In this document: positions 16,922-24,310 of the stretch, piece by piece
How positions within the stretch are numbered: the first letter of the stretch is position 1
How the letters are laid out: every line of letters starts with the position of its first letter
Source: a virus
Virus record (IMG/VR): IMGVR_UViG_3300024256_000025
Location: 1 to 38,822 of that record
Direction: 5' to 3' (one strand)
DNA length: 38,822 bases
Made by a program: the position numbers and the translations under genes
The notes under the pieces: generated by a model
What the model saw: only the letters and a program-made list of their open reading frames with translations
The model's database searches: none
What the model was told of the DNA's origin: nothing

Positions 16922-18034
16922 ATGATTTTAACATCAAATACATTAAGAAAAAATAAGAAAGGCAAGATTGAGTTACCAAAGGCAAGTAATGAACTTGTAT
17001 CTTCAGATCTCTTTAAACAAAGAAAGTATTACAAAGACAACATACTTGTCAGAAATATCAGGACTATTGATCTTTGGGAAGAAAATAAATACTACGGTTT
17101 ACTTGACAAGGAAGGGAATTCTATTAAATTAAAAGAGGAATATCTTGTCAACATAGATAAGATACAAGTATTAAATTTTGTTGCAGATGCTTTTAAAGAA
17201 TTCCAATCCAGTATGGAACGAGCATCAAATAACAAAACATTTGACAAGAAAAGTATCTTTACGAACATTACTCCAAAAGTAGGATGGATAGGCTTGGATG
17301 CAACATATGAAAATTATTTCACAGGAGTCTTCAAGAAACCACTTTTCGATTCTGTAGATGATAAGAAGATTGTAACGTTTAACGACTATGTAAAGGAATT
17401 GTTGAAATCTTTTATGCTTAATGGTAAAATGCTTCCTATCACTCAATCTTTATTTTTGACATCAAACATGTTCTTTCAAAGAACAAATGGTCTCATTATC
17501 GAAATTGGAGAAGGGACATACGATGATGACAACGCGAAGTACAATAAATACATTAAAGACAATATGTTCAGCTTTTATAAGAACGAAGCGCAAAGGTTTG
17601 GATTTGCAGTTGACAAGAATGTCCCTTGGAGATTGGTAGCACAATTAAATTCTCCAAAGATGCAAAGATATATGGACACATACGAGATTACCCTTGACAA
17701 TATATTTGAAGTATATTATAATATTGTATATCGAGATGAGTTAACAACACTTCAAAAAATGATTGAAGAATCGTATAAAGACTTCTTAAGAGAGAAGGGA
17801 GACTTCATCATTGAAGAGAGAACATGTTGTCAAAGACAAAGAGAAGTTGGAGTTGTATCAAGAAAGTACAATGACGACTATTGGTTTAACACCTATCTTG
17901 ATATCAAATTCATCGAAGCACAAAATGACTATTCCGATAAAGAAAAGAAAAAAATCAAATCAAAAGCACTCACTCTAAAGAAACACGTTGACATACAAAG
18001 ATCCTTGTGGTATATTAATACAGAGATTACATAA
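16922..18034 (+). CDS. Conserved phage protein of unknown function, end of structural module
   Basis: A 370-residue protein. Recognisable conserved-looking segments are FMLNGKMLPITQSLFLTSNM then FFQRTNGLIIEIGEGTYDDD and FGFAVDKNVPWRLVAQLNSP; I recall similar sequences from T4-like marine phages where they are listed as structural or hypothetical. The C-terminus is strongly basic with two adjacent Cys (ERTCCQRQRE). The start is ATG 16922, without a nearby Shine-Dalgarno but after the hairpin described separately. It may be a virion protein or a late assembly factor. Confidence 0.55.
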   Translation: MILTSNTLRKNKKGKIELPKASNELVSSDLFKQRKYYKDNILVRNIRTIDLWEENKYYGLLDKEGNSIKLKEEYLVNIDKIQVLNFVADAFKEFQSSMERASNNKTFDKKSIFTNITPKVGWIGLDATYENYFTGVFKKPLFDSVDDKKIVTFNDYVKELLKSFMLNGKMLPITQSLFLTSNMFFQRTNGLIIEIGEGTYDDDNAKYNKYIKDNMFSFYKNEAQRFGFAVDKNVPWRLVAQLNSPKMQRYMDTYEITLDNIFEVYYNIVYRDELTTLQKMIEESYKDFLREKGDFIIEERTCCQRQREVGVVSRKYNDDYWFNTYLDIKFIEAQNDYSDKEKKKIKSKALTLKKHVDIQRSLWYINTEIT

Positions 18035-18051
18035 TATCATAAGGAGAAGTT

Positions 18052-19224
18052 GTGTCCCTTTTTCAAGTATTAGATGACAAAAACTACAACTGTAAGCGTA
18101 TCTGTGTTGAAGGAACATTCTACGAATTAGAAGAAGTAGATAAGCCAATTATTACAGATACATGGAATTATTACCCATATCTCGAAGACCTACCAATCGA
18201 ATATGCACAATTATATGCTGAAGGTAAAACACCATCACAAGTATGTCCAGAAGGGTTAAAAGAAGAATTCAAACAAATCAACAATAAATTGAAAGCATAC
18301 TATAGATCTTTTGCCACTTCAAAGATCAACTTGGATAAGTATTGTTTCTATGATCTTGTGCCGGATAAAGTTGTAAGAGAATATGCAAGAATTAAAGATC
18401 TAATATGCAAATATGTATTCGATACCTACGATAAACCAGAAAATTACAATCATATGTTGAAGATTATAAAGATAATCACAGATATTAGGCCATTAAATAT
18501 TGATAAGAGAATGGCAAAGATGATTAATTATAACAAATGCCCATCAGGAGTGCTTTCTTATAATCCATTTACATCTAAAACTGGCAGATTGGGGATTAAT
18601 AGTAAATCATTTCCAATTCTTAATATTAAGAAGGAAGATAGAGTTGTAATTGTTCCTCACAATGACATGTTCGTCAATCTTGATTATAATGCAGCAGAAT
18701 TGCGCGTTTTGTTGGGTCTAAATGGTGAGAAGCAACCAAGCATTGATATTCACGAGCACAATAGGCAAATATTAAAGAAAGATAAGACAAGAACAGAAGT
18801 AAAGAAGATGACATTTGCTTGGTTATATGGAAGTGAAAGAGAAGAACACGTTGAAGTGCAAGATTTTGGGTTTGCATACGATAAAAAGAAAATCCTTGAC
18901 AAATACTATCGCGATGGTATAGTATATACAGACTTTAGAAGAAAGATTAAGGCAGATGACCATCACGCTTTGAGCTATATCATTCAAAGCACAGCATCCG
19001 ATATGTTTCTTGAGCAAGTATACGAGATTAGAAAGCTACTAAAAGGAAAGAAGAGTTTTGTGTCATTTATGGTACACGATAATGTAGCAATCGACCTACA
19101 TAGAGAAGACAGATCGCTTGTCCGAGAGATAAAGAGAATATTCGAAGATACGAGATATGGGAAGATACTATCAACCCTTGAGATGGGAAAAAACTTTGGA
19201 GAAATGGAGAAAATAAATATATGA
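18052..19224 (+). CDS. Compact family A DNA polymerase (polymerase domain only)
   Basis: A 390-residue DNA polymerase that would copy the phage genome. Family A motifs are clear: SKTGRLG before the palm; motif A NLDYNAAELRVLLGL with catalytic D211; DIHEHNRQIL; motif B R247-K251-F255-Y259-G260 (RxxxKxxxFxxxYG); motif C VHDN with H342-D343. There is no room for, and no trace of, a 3'-5' exonuclease domain, and the fingers between motifs A and B are short. The usual Glu after the motif C Asp is Asn344. Rhodothermus phage RM378 is known to split polymerase and exonuclease into two genes; the same may hold here. GTG start with AAGGAG seven bases upstream. Confidence 0.85.
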   Translation: MSLFQVLDDKNYNCKRICVEGTFYELEEVDKPIITDTWNYYPYLEDLPIEYAQLYAEGKTPSQVCPEGLKEEFKQINNKLKAYYRSFATSKINLDKYCFYDLVPDKVVREYARIKDLICKYVFDTYDKPENYNHMLKIIKIITDIRPLNIDKRMAKMINYNKCPSGVLSYNPFTSKTGRLGINSKSFPILNIKKEDRVVIVPHNDMFVNLDYNAAELRVLLGLNGEKQPSIDIHEHNRQILKKDKTRTEVKKMTFAWLYGSEREEHVEVQDFGFAYDKKKILDKYYRDGIVYTDFRRKIKADDHHALSYIIQSTASDMFLEQVYEIRKLLKGKKSFVSFMVHDNVAIDLHREDRSLVREIKRIFEDTRYGKILSTLEMGKNFGEMEKINI

Positions 19225-20030
19225 AAATCATATCACTAGGGGAAAAGTCGATAGCGTTGGCAAAAAAATTATCACAATATCCAGAATATAATTTAAAAGA
19301 GATAATGGAAGTAGGAAATCAAACACCAGAAGAATATGAGACAAGTGCATCTGATTTCAATATGGGGGTATTGTGTAACGACAAGGATGAAGAATTGACA
19401 TTCATCGTAACAGGAGGATCATACATTTCTGGAATGACCTTGGCATTGATGGAAAAGGTAAAGGAAAAGTCATTAAAGGTATTGTACATTAAGCCAAACA
19501 TATTAAACATAACAGATGAAGTTGCATTAAAACAAGATAGGGCGACATTCCATATTTTACAAGAGTTTGCTAGATCAGGATTAATAACAGATATGTCAAT
19601 TATATCTGTAGGACAGTTGGCACACATTTTAGGCAATATGCCCATTATTGGCTACACAAGTAAGATTAATGATGCGATAGCCTACCCTTACCATATGATC
19701 AACGTATACACCAACACAGCCCCTCTCATGGGCAATATGAGTCCTGTCTATAAGACGGCAAGGATGTCAACGTTTGGTACATTTGACATTGAAGAAAAGA
19801 AAGATCTGTTATATTTTCCTATTGACAATATCAGAGAAAAGAGATATTATTATGCTGTACCTGAGAGCATTTTAAAAGAAGATGGGGAGTTGCTATCAAC
19901 TATCCAAGACAACATGAAGGAGCAGTCAAATAATGGAAAGATCAAAACAACGTATGGTATATATTCCACAGATTATGAACGTAGTTATTGTTTCGTTCAA
20001 GCTTTCAGTTCTCACATTCAGCCTTATTAA
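19221..20030 (+). CDS. Unknown protein, possible divergent FtsZ/tubulin-like nucleotide-binding protein
   Basis: A 269-residue protein overlapping the polymerase stop by ATGA. It contains a glycine-rich turn after a hydrophobic strand, FIVTGGSYISGMTLALME (G65-G71), then VLYIKPN, a helix with ALKQDRATFHILQEF, IISVGQLAHILG, KINDAIAYPYHMINV and STFGTFD. The order of these parts is like the FtsZ/tubulin G-box, switch strand, and KxNDxI-type helix, but the canonical GGGTGSG is not present. Phage tubulins (PhuZ, TubZ) position or stabilise DNA. The relation is weak and needs structure comparison; another Rossmann-type fold is possible. Confidence 0.5.
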   Translation: MKIISLGEKSIALAKKLSQYPEYNLKEIMEVGNQTPEEYETSASDFNMGVLCNDKDEELTFIVTGGSYISGMTLALMEKVKEKSLKVLYIKPNILNITDEVALKQDRATFHILQEFARSGLITDMSIISVGQLAHILGNMPIIGYTSKINDAIAYPYHMINVYTNTAPLMGNMSPVYKTARMSTFGTFDIEEKKDLLYFPIDNIREKRYYYAVPESILKEDGELLSTIQDNMKEQSNNGKIKTTYGIYSTDYERSYCFVQAFSSHIQPY

Positions 20031-20076
20031 GGGACAGGTATTTCAAGGAGCGAGAACAAAAATTAAAAGAAAGGAC

Positions 20077-20105
20077 TTGACTATTTGGGGAACTTAGGGT
20101 ATAAT
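20077..20105 (+). promoter_or_regulatory. Near-consensus sigma-70 promoter TTGACT-N17-TATAAT
   Basis: TTGACT (20077-20082) and TATAAT (20100-20105) are separated by 17 bases, close to the bacterial housekeeping consensus. It lies in the 101-base gap before the SH3-like, MORN-like, SSB and UvsX genes. The spacing suggests a start near 20112, leaving a 20-base leader with AAGGAGG. It would serve early transcription by host RNA polymerase. Confidence 0.8.
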
Positions 20106-20131
20106 GTATTATAACAATCAAGGAGGCTGCT

Positions 20132-20401
20132 ATGAAGGCGTATCGTGGAACATTTAAGAAGAAGAATGGGGAAAATAGGGACATGTTCTTTGTTCGTCTT
20201 TCTGACATGCCAACGTTGGTAATGGAAGGACTTGTCAAAGGGACTGGCAAGAAGCGAACATTAGGAGAAGGATTGGAATTGGTTTATGATCTTGATGCAG
20301 ATGGTTTTCGTATTTTCAATTGGAAGGCTGCAATTGGAGATGTCGAAGATTTGGAAATTAGTGAAAGTAGATTTAATTTGACAGAAGGAGAATCCAAGTA
20401 A
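20132..20401 (+). CDS. SH3-like beta-barrel small protein
   Basis: An 89-residue protein. Segments KGTGKKRTLGEGLELVYDLD and ADGFRIFNWKAAIG resemble the small phage proteins annotated as SH3 beta-barrel fold-containing (DUF2693 type), which have a VYDLD then FRxFNW pattern. The function in phages is unknown. It is the first gene after the strong promoter at 20077 with an AAGGAGG ribosome binding site, so it is probably made early and in quantity. Its stop overlaps the next ATG. Confidence 0.55.
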   Translation: MKAYRGTFKKKNGENRDMFFVRLSDMPTLVMEGLVKGTGKKRTLGEGLELVYDLDADGFRIFNWKAAIGDVEDLEISESRFNLTEGESK

Positions 20402-20703
20402 TGGAAGTGTATAGAGTAACGATCAACGACAAGGGTACCACTATTTGGTATAACGAAGATGGTGTTTATCACCGCAATGATGGTCCTGCCATCAAAGACG
20501 CTGACGGTGCCAAATTTTGGTATCAAAATGGCAAGTGTCATCGCATTGACGGCCCTGCTGCCATTTACACCGATGGCAGGAAAAAATGGTATATTGAAGG
20601 TCTAAAATACACAGAAGAAGACTATAACAAAAAATTAAATCCTTCATGTGAAGGACAAACTGTGACAATTGAAGGCGTCACATACAAACTGACAAAGGTA
20701 TAA
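20401..20703 (+). CDS. MORN-like repeat protein (HRxDGPA / WYxxG repeats)
   Basis: A 100-residue protein made of short repeats: IWYNEDGVYHRNDGPAIKD, FWYQNGKCHRIDGPAAIYTD and KWYIEGLKYTEEDYNKKL. This is the W-Y-x-x-G-x-x-H-R-x-D-G-P-A type of beta-hairpin repeat found in many phages, giant viruses and bacteria. No catalytic function is expected; it probably binds another protein. Translation is coupled to the previous gene (TAATG) and uses GGAG upstream. Confidence 0.65.
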   Translation: MEVYRVTINDKGTTIWYNEDGVYHRNDGPAIKDADGAKFWYQNGKCHRIDGPAAIYTDGRKKWYIEGLKYTEEDYNKKLNPSCEGQTVTIEGVTYKLTKV

Positions 20704-20716
20704 AAGGAGGTTCAAG

Positions 20717-21511
20717 ATGGGAGTTAATTTAGGTAAGATGGCAGATCGTGCCAAGAGTTTCAAAGCTGGAGGTTCCGGCGAGGACAAGAAAGATAATCTT
20801 TTTGCAAAGGTTACAAAGGAACCACAAGTGTTCCGAATGTTGGAGGTTAATGGCGATGCTTGGGAGACTTATCATCTTCATTATTTGACAAAGAATGGAA
20901 AGACAATTGCATCATTCCTTTGTCCTCGAAAGAATTTTGGGGAGGATTGTCCTGTATGCGATTGGGCAACAGAACTGTTCCAGAAGAGCAAGGAAACTGG
21001 TGATGAGACAATGAAGCGACAGGCTATTAAGATGTTCGCCAATCAGCGTTGGTATTCTCCAGTACTAGTAAGAGGAAAGGAAGAGGATGGTCCTCGAATT
21101 TGGTCATATAGTAAGACAGTTGCGGCAGAACTTACTCGTAAGTTCACAAACCCTGACTATGGAGATCTTACAGACTCAGAGACGGGGACAGACTTGACAG
21201 TGTTTCATGCAACGGCAGAAGGAAAGTTGTATCCTGATACTGTCATCGACCCTCGACGAATGCCAAGCAAGTTGGCAGAGACTGCAGAAGAGGTGCAGGG
21301 CATTATGTCTTCGATTCCCAATATTATGGAACAAATGCGAAGACTGACAAGAGACGAGATCCAAGAGAAGCTTGACGAGTCTCTTGGGCTAAATGATGCC
21401 CCTCCTGTTGAGAAGAATGCTACACAAACTCCAAAAGGAGAAGATCAGCCATCATCAGACCCGGAAGCAGACGAGATTGACCGCAAGTTTGCAGAATTGG
21501 ATGAAGTATAA
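20717..21511 (+). CDS. Single-stranded DNA-binding protein, T4 gp32-like
   Basis: A 264-residue SSB covering single-stranded DNA in replication and recombination. The zinc site is visible: H55 (HLHYL), C69, C78, C81 in LCPRKNFGEDCPVCDW, matching T4 gp32 H64-C77-C87-C90. Basic and aromatic residues around YHLHYLTKNG and ANQRWYSPVLVRG follow the gp32 OB fold. The last 45 residues are acidic (SSDPEADEIDRKFAELDEV), the usual partner-binding tail. It is preceded by the strongest SD in the window (AAAGGAGGT) and followed by a long hairpin. Confidence 0.88.
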   Translation: MGVNLGKMADRAKSFKAGGSGEDKKDNLFAKVTKEPQVFRMLEVNGDAWETYHLHYLTKNGKTIASFLCPRKNFGEDCPVCDWATELFQKSKETGDETMKRQAIKMFANQRWYSPVLVRGKEEDGPRIWSYSKTVAAELTRKFTNPDYGDLTDSETGTDLTVFHATAEGKLYPDTVIDPRRMPSKLAETAEEVQGIMSSIPNIMEQMRRLTRDEIQEKLDESLGLNDAPPVEKNATQTPKGEDQPSSDPEADEIDRKFAELDEV

Positions 21512-21535
21512 GAACACATAAGATTGGATAAATAA

Positions 21536-21573
21536 TGTGGAGGGATAGTATAGTTTAAGCCTATCCCTCCACA
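21536..21573 (+). terminator. Perfect 13-bp stem-loop between SSB and UvsX genes
   Basis: TGTGGAGGGATAG (21536-21548) pairs perfectly with CTATCCCTCCACA (21561-21573) around a 12-base loop. No run of T follows, so it is not a classical intrinsic terminator. It more likely stabilises or processes the abundant SSB mRNA, attenuates read-through, or is a binding site. Typed as terminator only because no closer category fits. Confidence 0.6.
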
Positions 21574-21606
21574 AGTGCTATTATTAACAAGAAGGGAGAA
21601 TAATAA

Positions 21607-22761
21607 ATGGCAAAGAAGAAGAAAGAGGCAGTAAAAGTGTCAACTGCTTTTGACATTCGAAAGATGATCAATAAGAAGGCAGGAATGAATGTTGCCTTCA
21701 ACCTCGATAAAGACGAAAACCCAACAGAAGTAAAGGGATGGATTCCAACAGGAAGTAAATGGTTAGATAATGTCATTGCATCTGGAAGAGTGGGAGGGAT
21801 CCCAATTGGCAAGATTGTAGAATTGGCAGGATTAGAATCTGTTGGCAAATCTTACATGGCAGCGCAAATTGCAGCAAACGCTCTTGAACAAGGGATGGAT
21901 GTGATTTATTTCGATTCAGAATCTGCAATTGATCCCGATTTTCTTGAACAAATTGGATGTGATTTGGAAAAGCTTGTGTATGTTCAAGCAACATCTTGCG
22001 AATTTGTTCTTGAAACTATTGAAGATGTATTGGGATCGTCTCCTAATCGAACATTGTTTGTTTTTGATTCTTTAGCACAAACACCAACAAATTCAGATAT
22101 GACAGGGACTTTCAATCCTGCCGAAGATGTTGCAGTCAAAGCCCGAGTTATGTCTAAAGGATTGCGAAAGCTATTGATTCCAATTGCGAATCACGAATCG
22201 ACATTGTTAGTTCTTAATCAGTTGAAGATCAACATTGATTCTTCGATTAATATGAAATATGCAACAATTAAAGAAAAATATTTCACACCAGGAGGAAAGT
22301 CGTTAACTTATGCCTATTCTTTGAGAATCTGGTTAGAAGGTAGGGCTGCTAAATCTTCATTCGTAGAAGATGATAATGGGTTTAGGATCGGATCGGAAGT
22401 AAAAGCTACAATCATTAAGTCAAGATTTGGTACTCAATGGAGACAAGCGATCTTCAAGATCCTTTGGGGTGGAGACAAACTTGCAGTGCAGGATGAAGAA
22501 TCTTGGTTCGAAGCTATTCGATCATCAGAACATTTTCATCCAGGAGCGTGGAATACTCTTGATTATGCTGACGGAACAAATAGTGGGAAGTGGAGGCAAT
22601 CAGAGTGGATTGAAAAATTAAAAGAAGAGAAATTCTATAATCGTGTAGTTGAACTTCTTGATGAGGAATTGATTTACAAGTTTGCTCACAAGACGGGGAA
22701 GGCGTCAGACTTTTATGATGTCGAAGGCAACAATAATGGTATTCCTATAAAAGATGAATAG
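21607..22761 (+). CDS. uvsX: UvsX/RecA-like recombinase
   Basis: A 384-residue strand-exchange ATPase. Walker A is GLESVGKS (residues 75-82), Walker B TLFVFDSLA, and a RecA-type L2/DNA-loop region includes NQLKINIDSSINMKYATIKE and YFTPGGKSLTYAYSLRIWL. The C-terminal 90 residues carry an acidic/aromatic part (QDEESWFEAIRSSEHFHPGA). The length fits T4 UvsX (390). It acts with the gp32-type SSB encoded just before it in recombination-dependent replication. SD AAGGGAG lies upstream. Confidence 0.9.
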   Translation: MAKKKKEAVKVSTAFDIRKMINKKAGMNVAFNLDKDENPTEVKGWIPTGSKWLDNVIASGRVGGIPIGKIVELAGLESVGKSYMAAQIAANALEQGMDVIYFDSESAIDPDFLEQIGCDLEKLVYVQATSCEFVLETIEDVLGSSPNRTLFVFDSLAQTPTNSDMTGTFNPAEDVAVKARVMSKGLRKLLIPIANHESTLLVLNQLKINIDSSINMKYATIKEKYFTPGGKSLTYAYSLRIWLEGRAAKSSFVEDDNGFRIGSEVKATIIKSRFGTQWRQAIFKILWGGDKLAVQDEESWFEAIRSSEHFHPGAWNTLDYADGTNSGKWRQSEWIEKLKEEKFYNRVVELLDEELIYKFAHKTGKASDFYDVEGNNNGIPIKDE

Positions 22762-22772
22762 AGGAGAATAAA

Positions 22773-23024
22773 ATGTTGGATATCGAAAGAGAAACAGAAG
22801 AGTATATCAAGAATTTGGAGAATGCAATTGAAGCATTGTGTTTAAAATTGGATAAGAAACCCAATCCAGTATGGTATGATAGTGCTTTTTGGTGTTCGAG
22901 GGAATGTCCGTATGCAACAGTAACCTCAAGAAGTGATGAGTGGAAGATTGTGTGTGGTGTTGACAATGAAACAAAACACCAAGAAGATAGTAACTGTTAC
23001 TACGGTTCTTTTGACGATGAGTAA
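22773..23024 (+). CDS. Hypothetical 83-residue Cys-containing protein
   Basis: Not recognised. The N-terminal half is a helix (ERETEEYIKNLENAIEALCL), and the C-terminal half holds four Cys (WCSREC, IVCGVD, SNCYYG) that might bind metal. GAGGAG lies before ATG. The next gene starts inside its last codons. Confidence 0.65.
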   Translation: MLDIERETEEYIKNLENAIEALCLKLDKKPNPVWYDSAFWCSRECPYATVTSRSDEWKIVCGVDNETKHQEDSNCYYGSFDDE

Positions 23025-23307
23025 TGATGAGTTTATTCCTCCATGTAAATTAATTAACGTATCTCCAAGAGTTTGGTGGTATGGCAAATTGTATGAAGAG
23101 GATGGTCAACATTTTAAAATCTGTCCAATTTGTTCTTGCAATTCTATTACGGATAAGGTAAAATGGTATACAAGATGGAGAAGGAAGAGACAGGGTATTG
23201 AAAACATTGAAGAACTAAGATGTTCAAAATGTAAAACGAGATTCCTTGTCATCTCAAACACATGTAATAGTAAAGGAACTTGGATTTGGTGCAGATATGG
23301 AACTTAA
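23017..23307 (+). CDS. Small zinc-ribbon protein
   Basis: A 96-residue protein with two Cys pairs: CPIC (ICPICSCNS) and CSKC (LRCSKCKTRF), 40 residues apart, like a treble-clef or zinc ribbon. The middle is strongly basic and aromatic (WYTRWRRKRQG). ATG 23017 is chosen because it sits just before the conserved-looking SNDEFIPPCKLI and overlaps the preceding stop; the frame is open further upstream within the previous gene. Probably nucleic-acid binding; function unknown. Confidence 0.6.
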   Translation: MSNDEFIPPCKLINVSPRVWWYGKLYEEDGQHFKICPICSCNSITDKVKWYTRWRRKRQGIENIEELRCSKCKTRFLVISNTCNSKGTWIWCRYGT

Positions 23308-23488
23308 ATTTGGTACAATTTATTACTATAAAGAGTATAAACGATACGAAATGATACTTGAAATTCGAAAGACTCATTATCTTGTAATGGCTCTGAACGG
23401 GACAGAAGGAGGAAGAACATTCACAGAAGACTTAGCTTGGTATAAGCACGACCGCATTGTGCCGTTATTAGTCCATATTATAGGATAA
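23297..23488 (+). CDS. Small VGD-cluster protein (cluster A, member 1)
   Basis: A 63-residue protein starting MELKFGTIYYYKEYKRYEMI. The pattern 'K-x-G-x-x-Y-x-Y, hydrophobic strand, Thr-Phe-x-x-x-x-x-Trp-Tyr' is shared with the next two genes (GGRTFTEDLAWYKHD here; KDKTFTEHKYWFKSN in the third). Predicted to be a small beta barrel. The start at 23297 overlaps the previous gene by 11 bases; an upstream in-frame start is less likely. Confidence 0.6.
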   Translation: MELKFGTIYYYKEYKRYEMILEIRKTHYLVMALNGTEGGRTFTEDLAWYKHDRIVPLLVHIIG

Positions 23489-23489
23489 A

Positions 23490-23687
23490 ATGAATATGAA
23501 AGTAGGTGACATTTACCGTTATAATGATGTTGTAGAAATTATAACAAAGATAGATAAGGACGTAAATGACTCGTATTGTGTCGGATTTGTGGCAAAAGGT
23601 GGAATCCAAAAGAATAGGTTTATCCTTGAGACTGAGAGTTGGTATGAAGAAAATAAAAATGAAATCACTTGGATTGTAAAGCAATGA
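23490..23687 (+). CDS. Small VGD protein (cluster A, member 2)
   Basis: A 65-residue protein: MNMKVGDIYRYNDVVEIITK, a central FVAKGGIQKNRF turn and C-terminus ENKNEITWIVKQ. It shares start and end with the next gene (KVGDVYYF ... YITWVVKQ), so the two are tandem paralogues. AGGA lies upstream. No known function; the fold looks like a KOW/SH3-type barrel. Confidence 0.65.
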   Translation: MNMKVGDIYRYNDVVEIITKIDKDVNDSYCVGFVAKGGIQKNRFILETESWYEENKNEITWIVKQ

Positions 23688-23883
23688 ATATTAAAGTAGG
23701 GGACGTTTACTATTTTCATGAAGGAACACTTAAGAGATGGGAAGTTGTAACAAAGATTATCTCTTCGTCAACAGTGGAAATGACAGTGTTGAATGGAAAA
23801 TTAAAAGATAAAACATTTACAGAACACAAGTATTGGTTTAAATCGAATGAAAAGTACATTACTTGGGTTGTAAAGCAATGAAT
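23667..23883 (+). repeat. 23-bp direct repeat with one mismatch at gene junctions (23667-23689, 23861-23883)
   Basis: Two copies 194 bp apart differ at one base and cover the ITW(I/V)VKQ coding end, the ATGA overlap and the first codons of the next gene. They show that the gene plus its junction was duplicated as a unit. Confidence 0.85.
23684..23881 (+). CDS. Small VGD protein (cluster A, member 3)
   Basis: A 65-residue paralogue of the preceding gene: MNIKVGDVYYFHEGTLKRWE, then KDKTFTEHKYWFKSNEKYIT and ending ITWVVKQ. It starts in an ATGA overlap. The longer upstream reading (from 23669) would add residues encoded by the end of the neighbour and is rejected. Confidence 0.65.
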   Translation: MNIKVGDVYYFHEGTLKRWEVVTKIISSSTVEMTVLNGKLKDKTFTEHKYWFKSNEKYITWVVKQ

Positions 23884-24105
23884 CTTCGACAATATAGTAT
23901 TTGGTATGATGATGATTGTGGAGAATATGCATATCTCGATTCTTATCATGAAGATAGTGCAAGTAGATGGATGAAAGTAGTCTACTTTAGTGACAAAAAG
24001 ATGATTTCAATAAGTCTTTGGGGATTTAACGAGGCATTTCACCTTGTCTGGGAAGATAAAACTAGACCAATTATCGGATACAGTGGAGAGCACCATGAAG
24101 ATTAG
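23878..24105 (+). CDS. Hypothetical 75-residue protein, SIWYD paralogue 1
   Basis: Begins MNLRQYSIWYDDDCGEYAYL. The next gene begins MKIRKHSIWYDKEYEEYVTI; the shared 'SIWYD-x-x-x-x-EY' start shows a second pair of tandem paralogues. The start in an ATGA overlap, within the duplicated junction repeat, decides between it and an upstream frame extension. Function unknown. Confidence 0.6.
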   Translation: MNLRQYSIWYDDDCGEYAYLDSYHEDSASRWMKVVYFSDKKMISISLWGFNEAFHLVWEDKTRPIIGYSGEHHED

Positions 24106-24310
24106 AAAACACAGTATCTGGTATGATAAAGAATATGAAGAATATGTGACAATTTTGGAAGACAGAACGTACAGAGAGGTGATGTATTCTCGTTTTCTGG
24201 TATATTCTTCACTACAATATTTAACATTTACATATGATTTAGAATATATACGAGAAAATTGTATACTCATTTTTGAGAACAGAGAAGAGGAAATTTTATA
24301 TGACAATTAG
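24095..24310 (+). CDS. Hypothetical 71-residue protein, SIWYD paralogue 2
   Basis: Starts at ATG 24095, with GGAG six bases upstream. It shares the SIWYD-x-x-x-x-EY start with the previous gene, followed by strands FLVYSSLQYLTFTYDLEYI. It overlaps both neighbours by about 11 bases. Function unknown. Confidence 0.6.
   Translation: MKIRKHSIWYDKEYEEYVTILEDRTYREVMYSRFLVYSSLQYLTFTYDLEYIRENCILIFENREEEILYDN

Noticed and set aside
16864-16956. 30-codon frame starting in the gap after the 838-residue gene
   Set aside because: It has no ribosome binding site before its ATG and overlaps the start of the 370-residue gene; the GGAGGA is inside it. The hairpin interpretation fits better.
21536-21573. Classical rho-independent terminator
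   Set aside because: The stem is strong, but the following bases (AGTGCTATTATT) have no T-run, so only a stem-loop is claimed with certainty.
23669-23683. Upstream extension (MDCKA) of cluster A member 3, and the matching MGCKA extension at 23863
   Set aside because: These codons belong to the end of the previous gene read in another frame; the ATGA overlap starts give proteins that align with each other.
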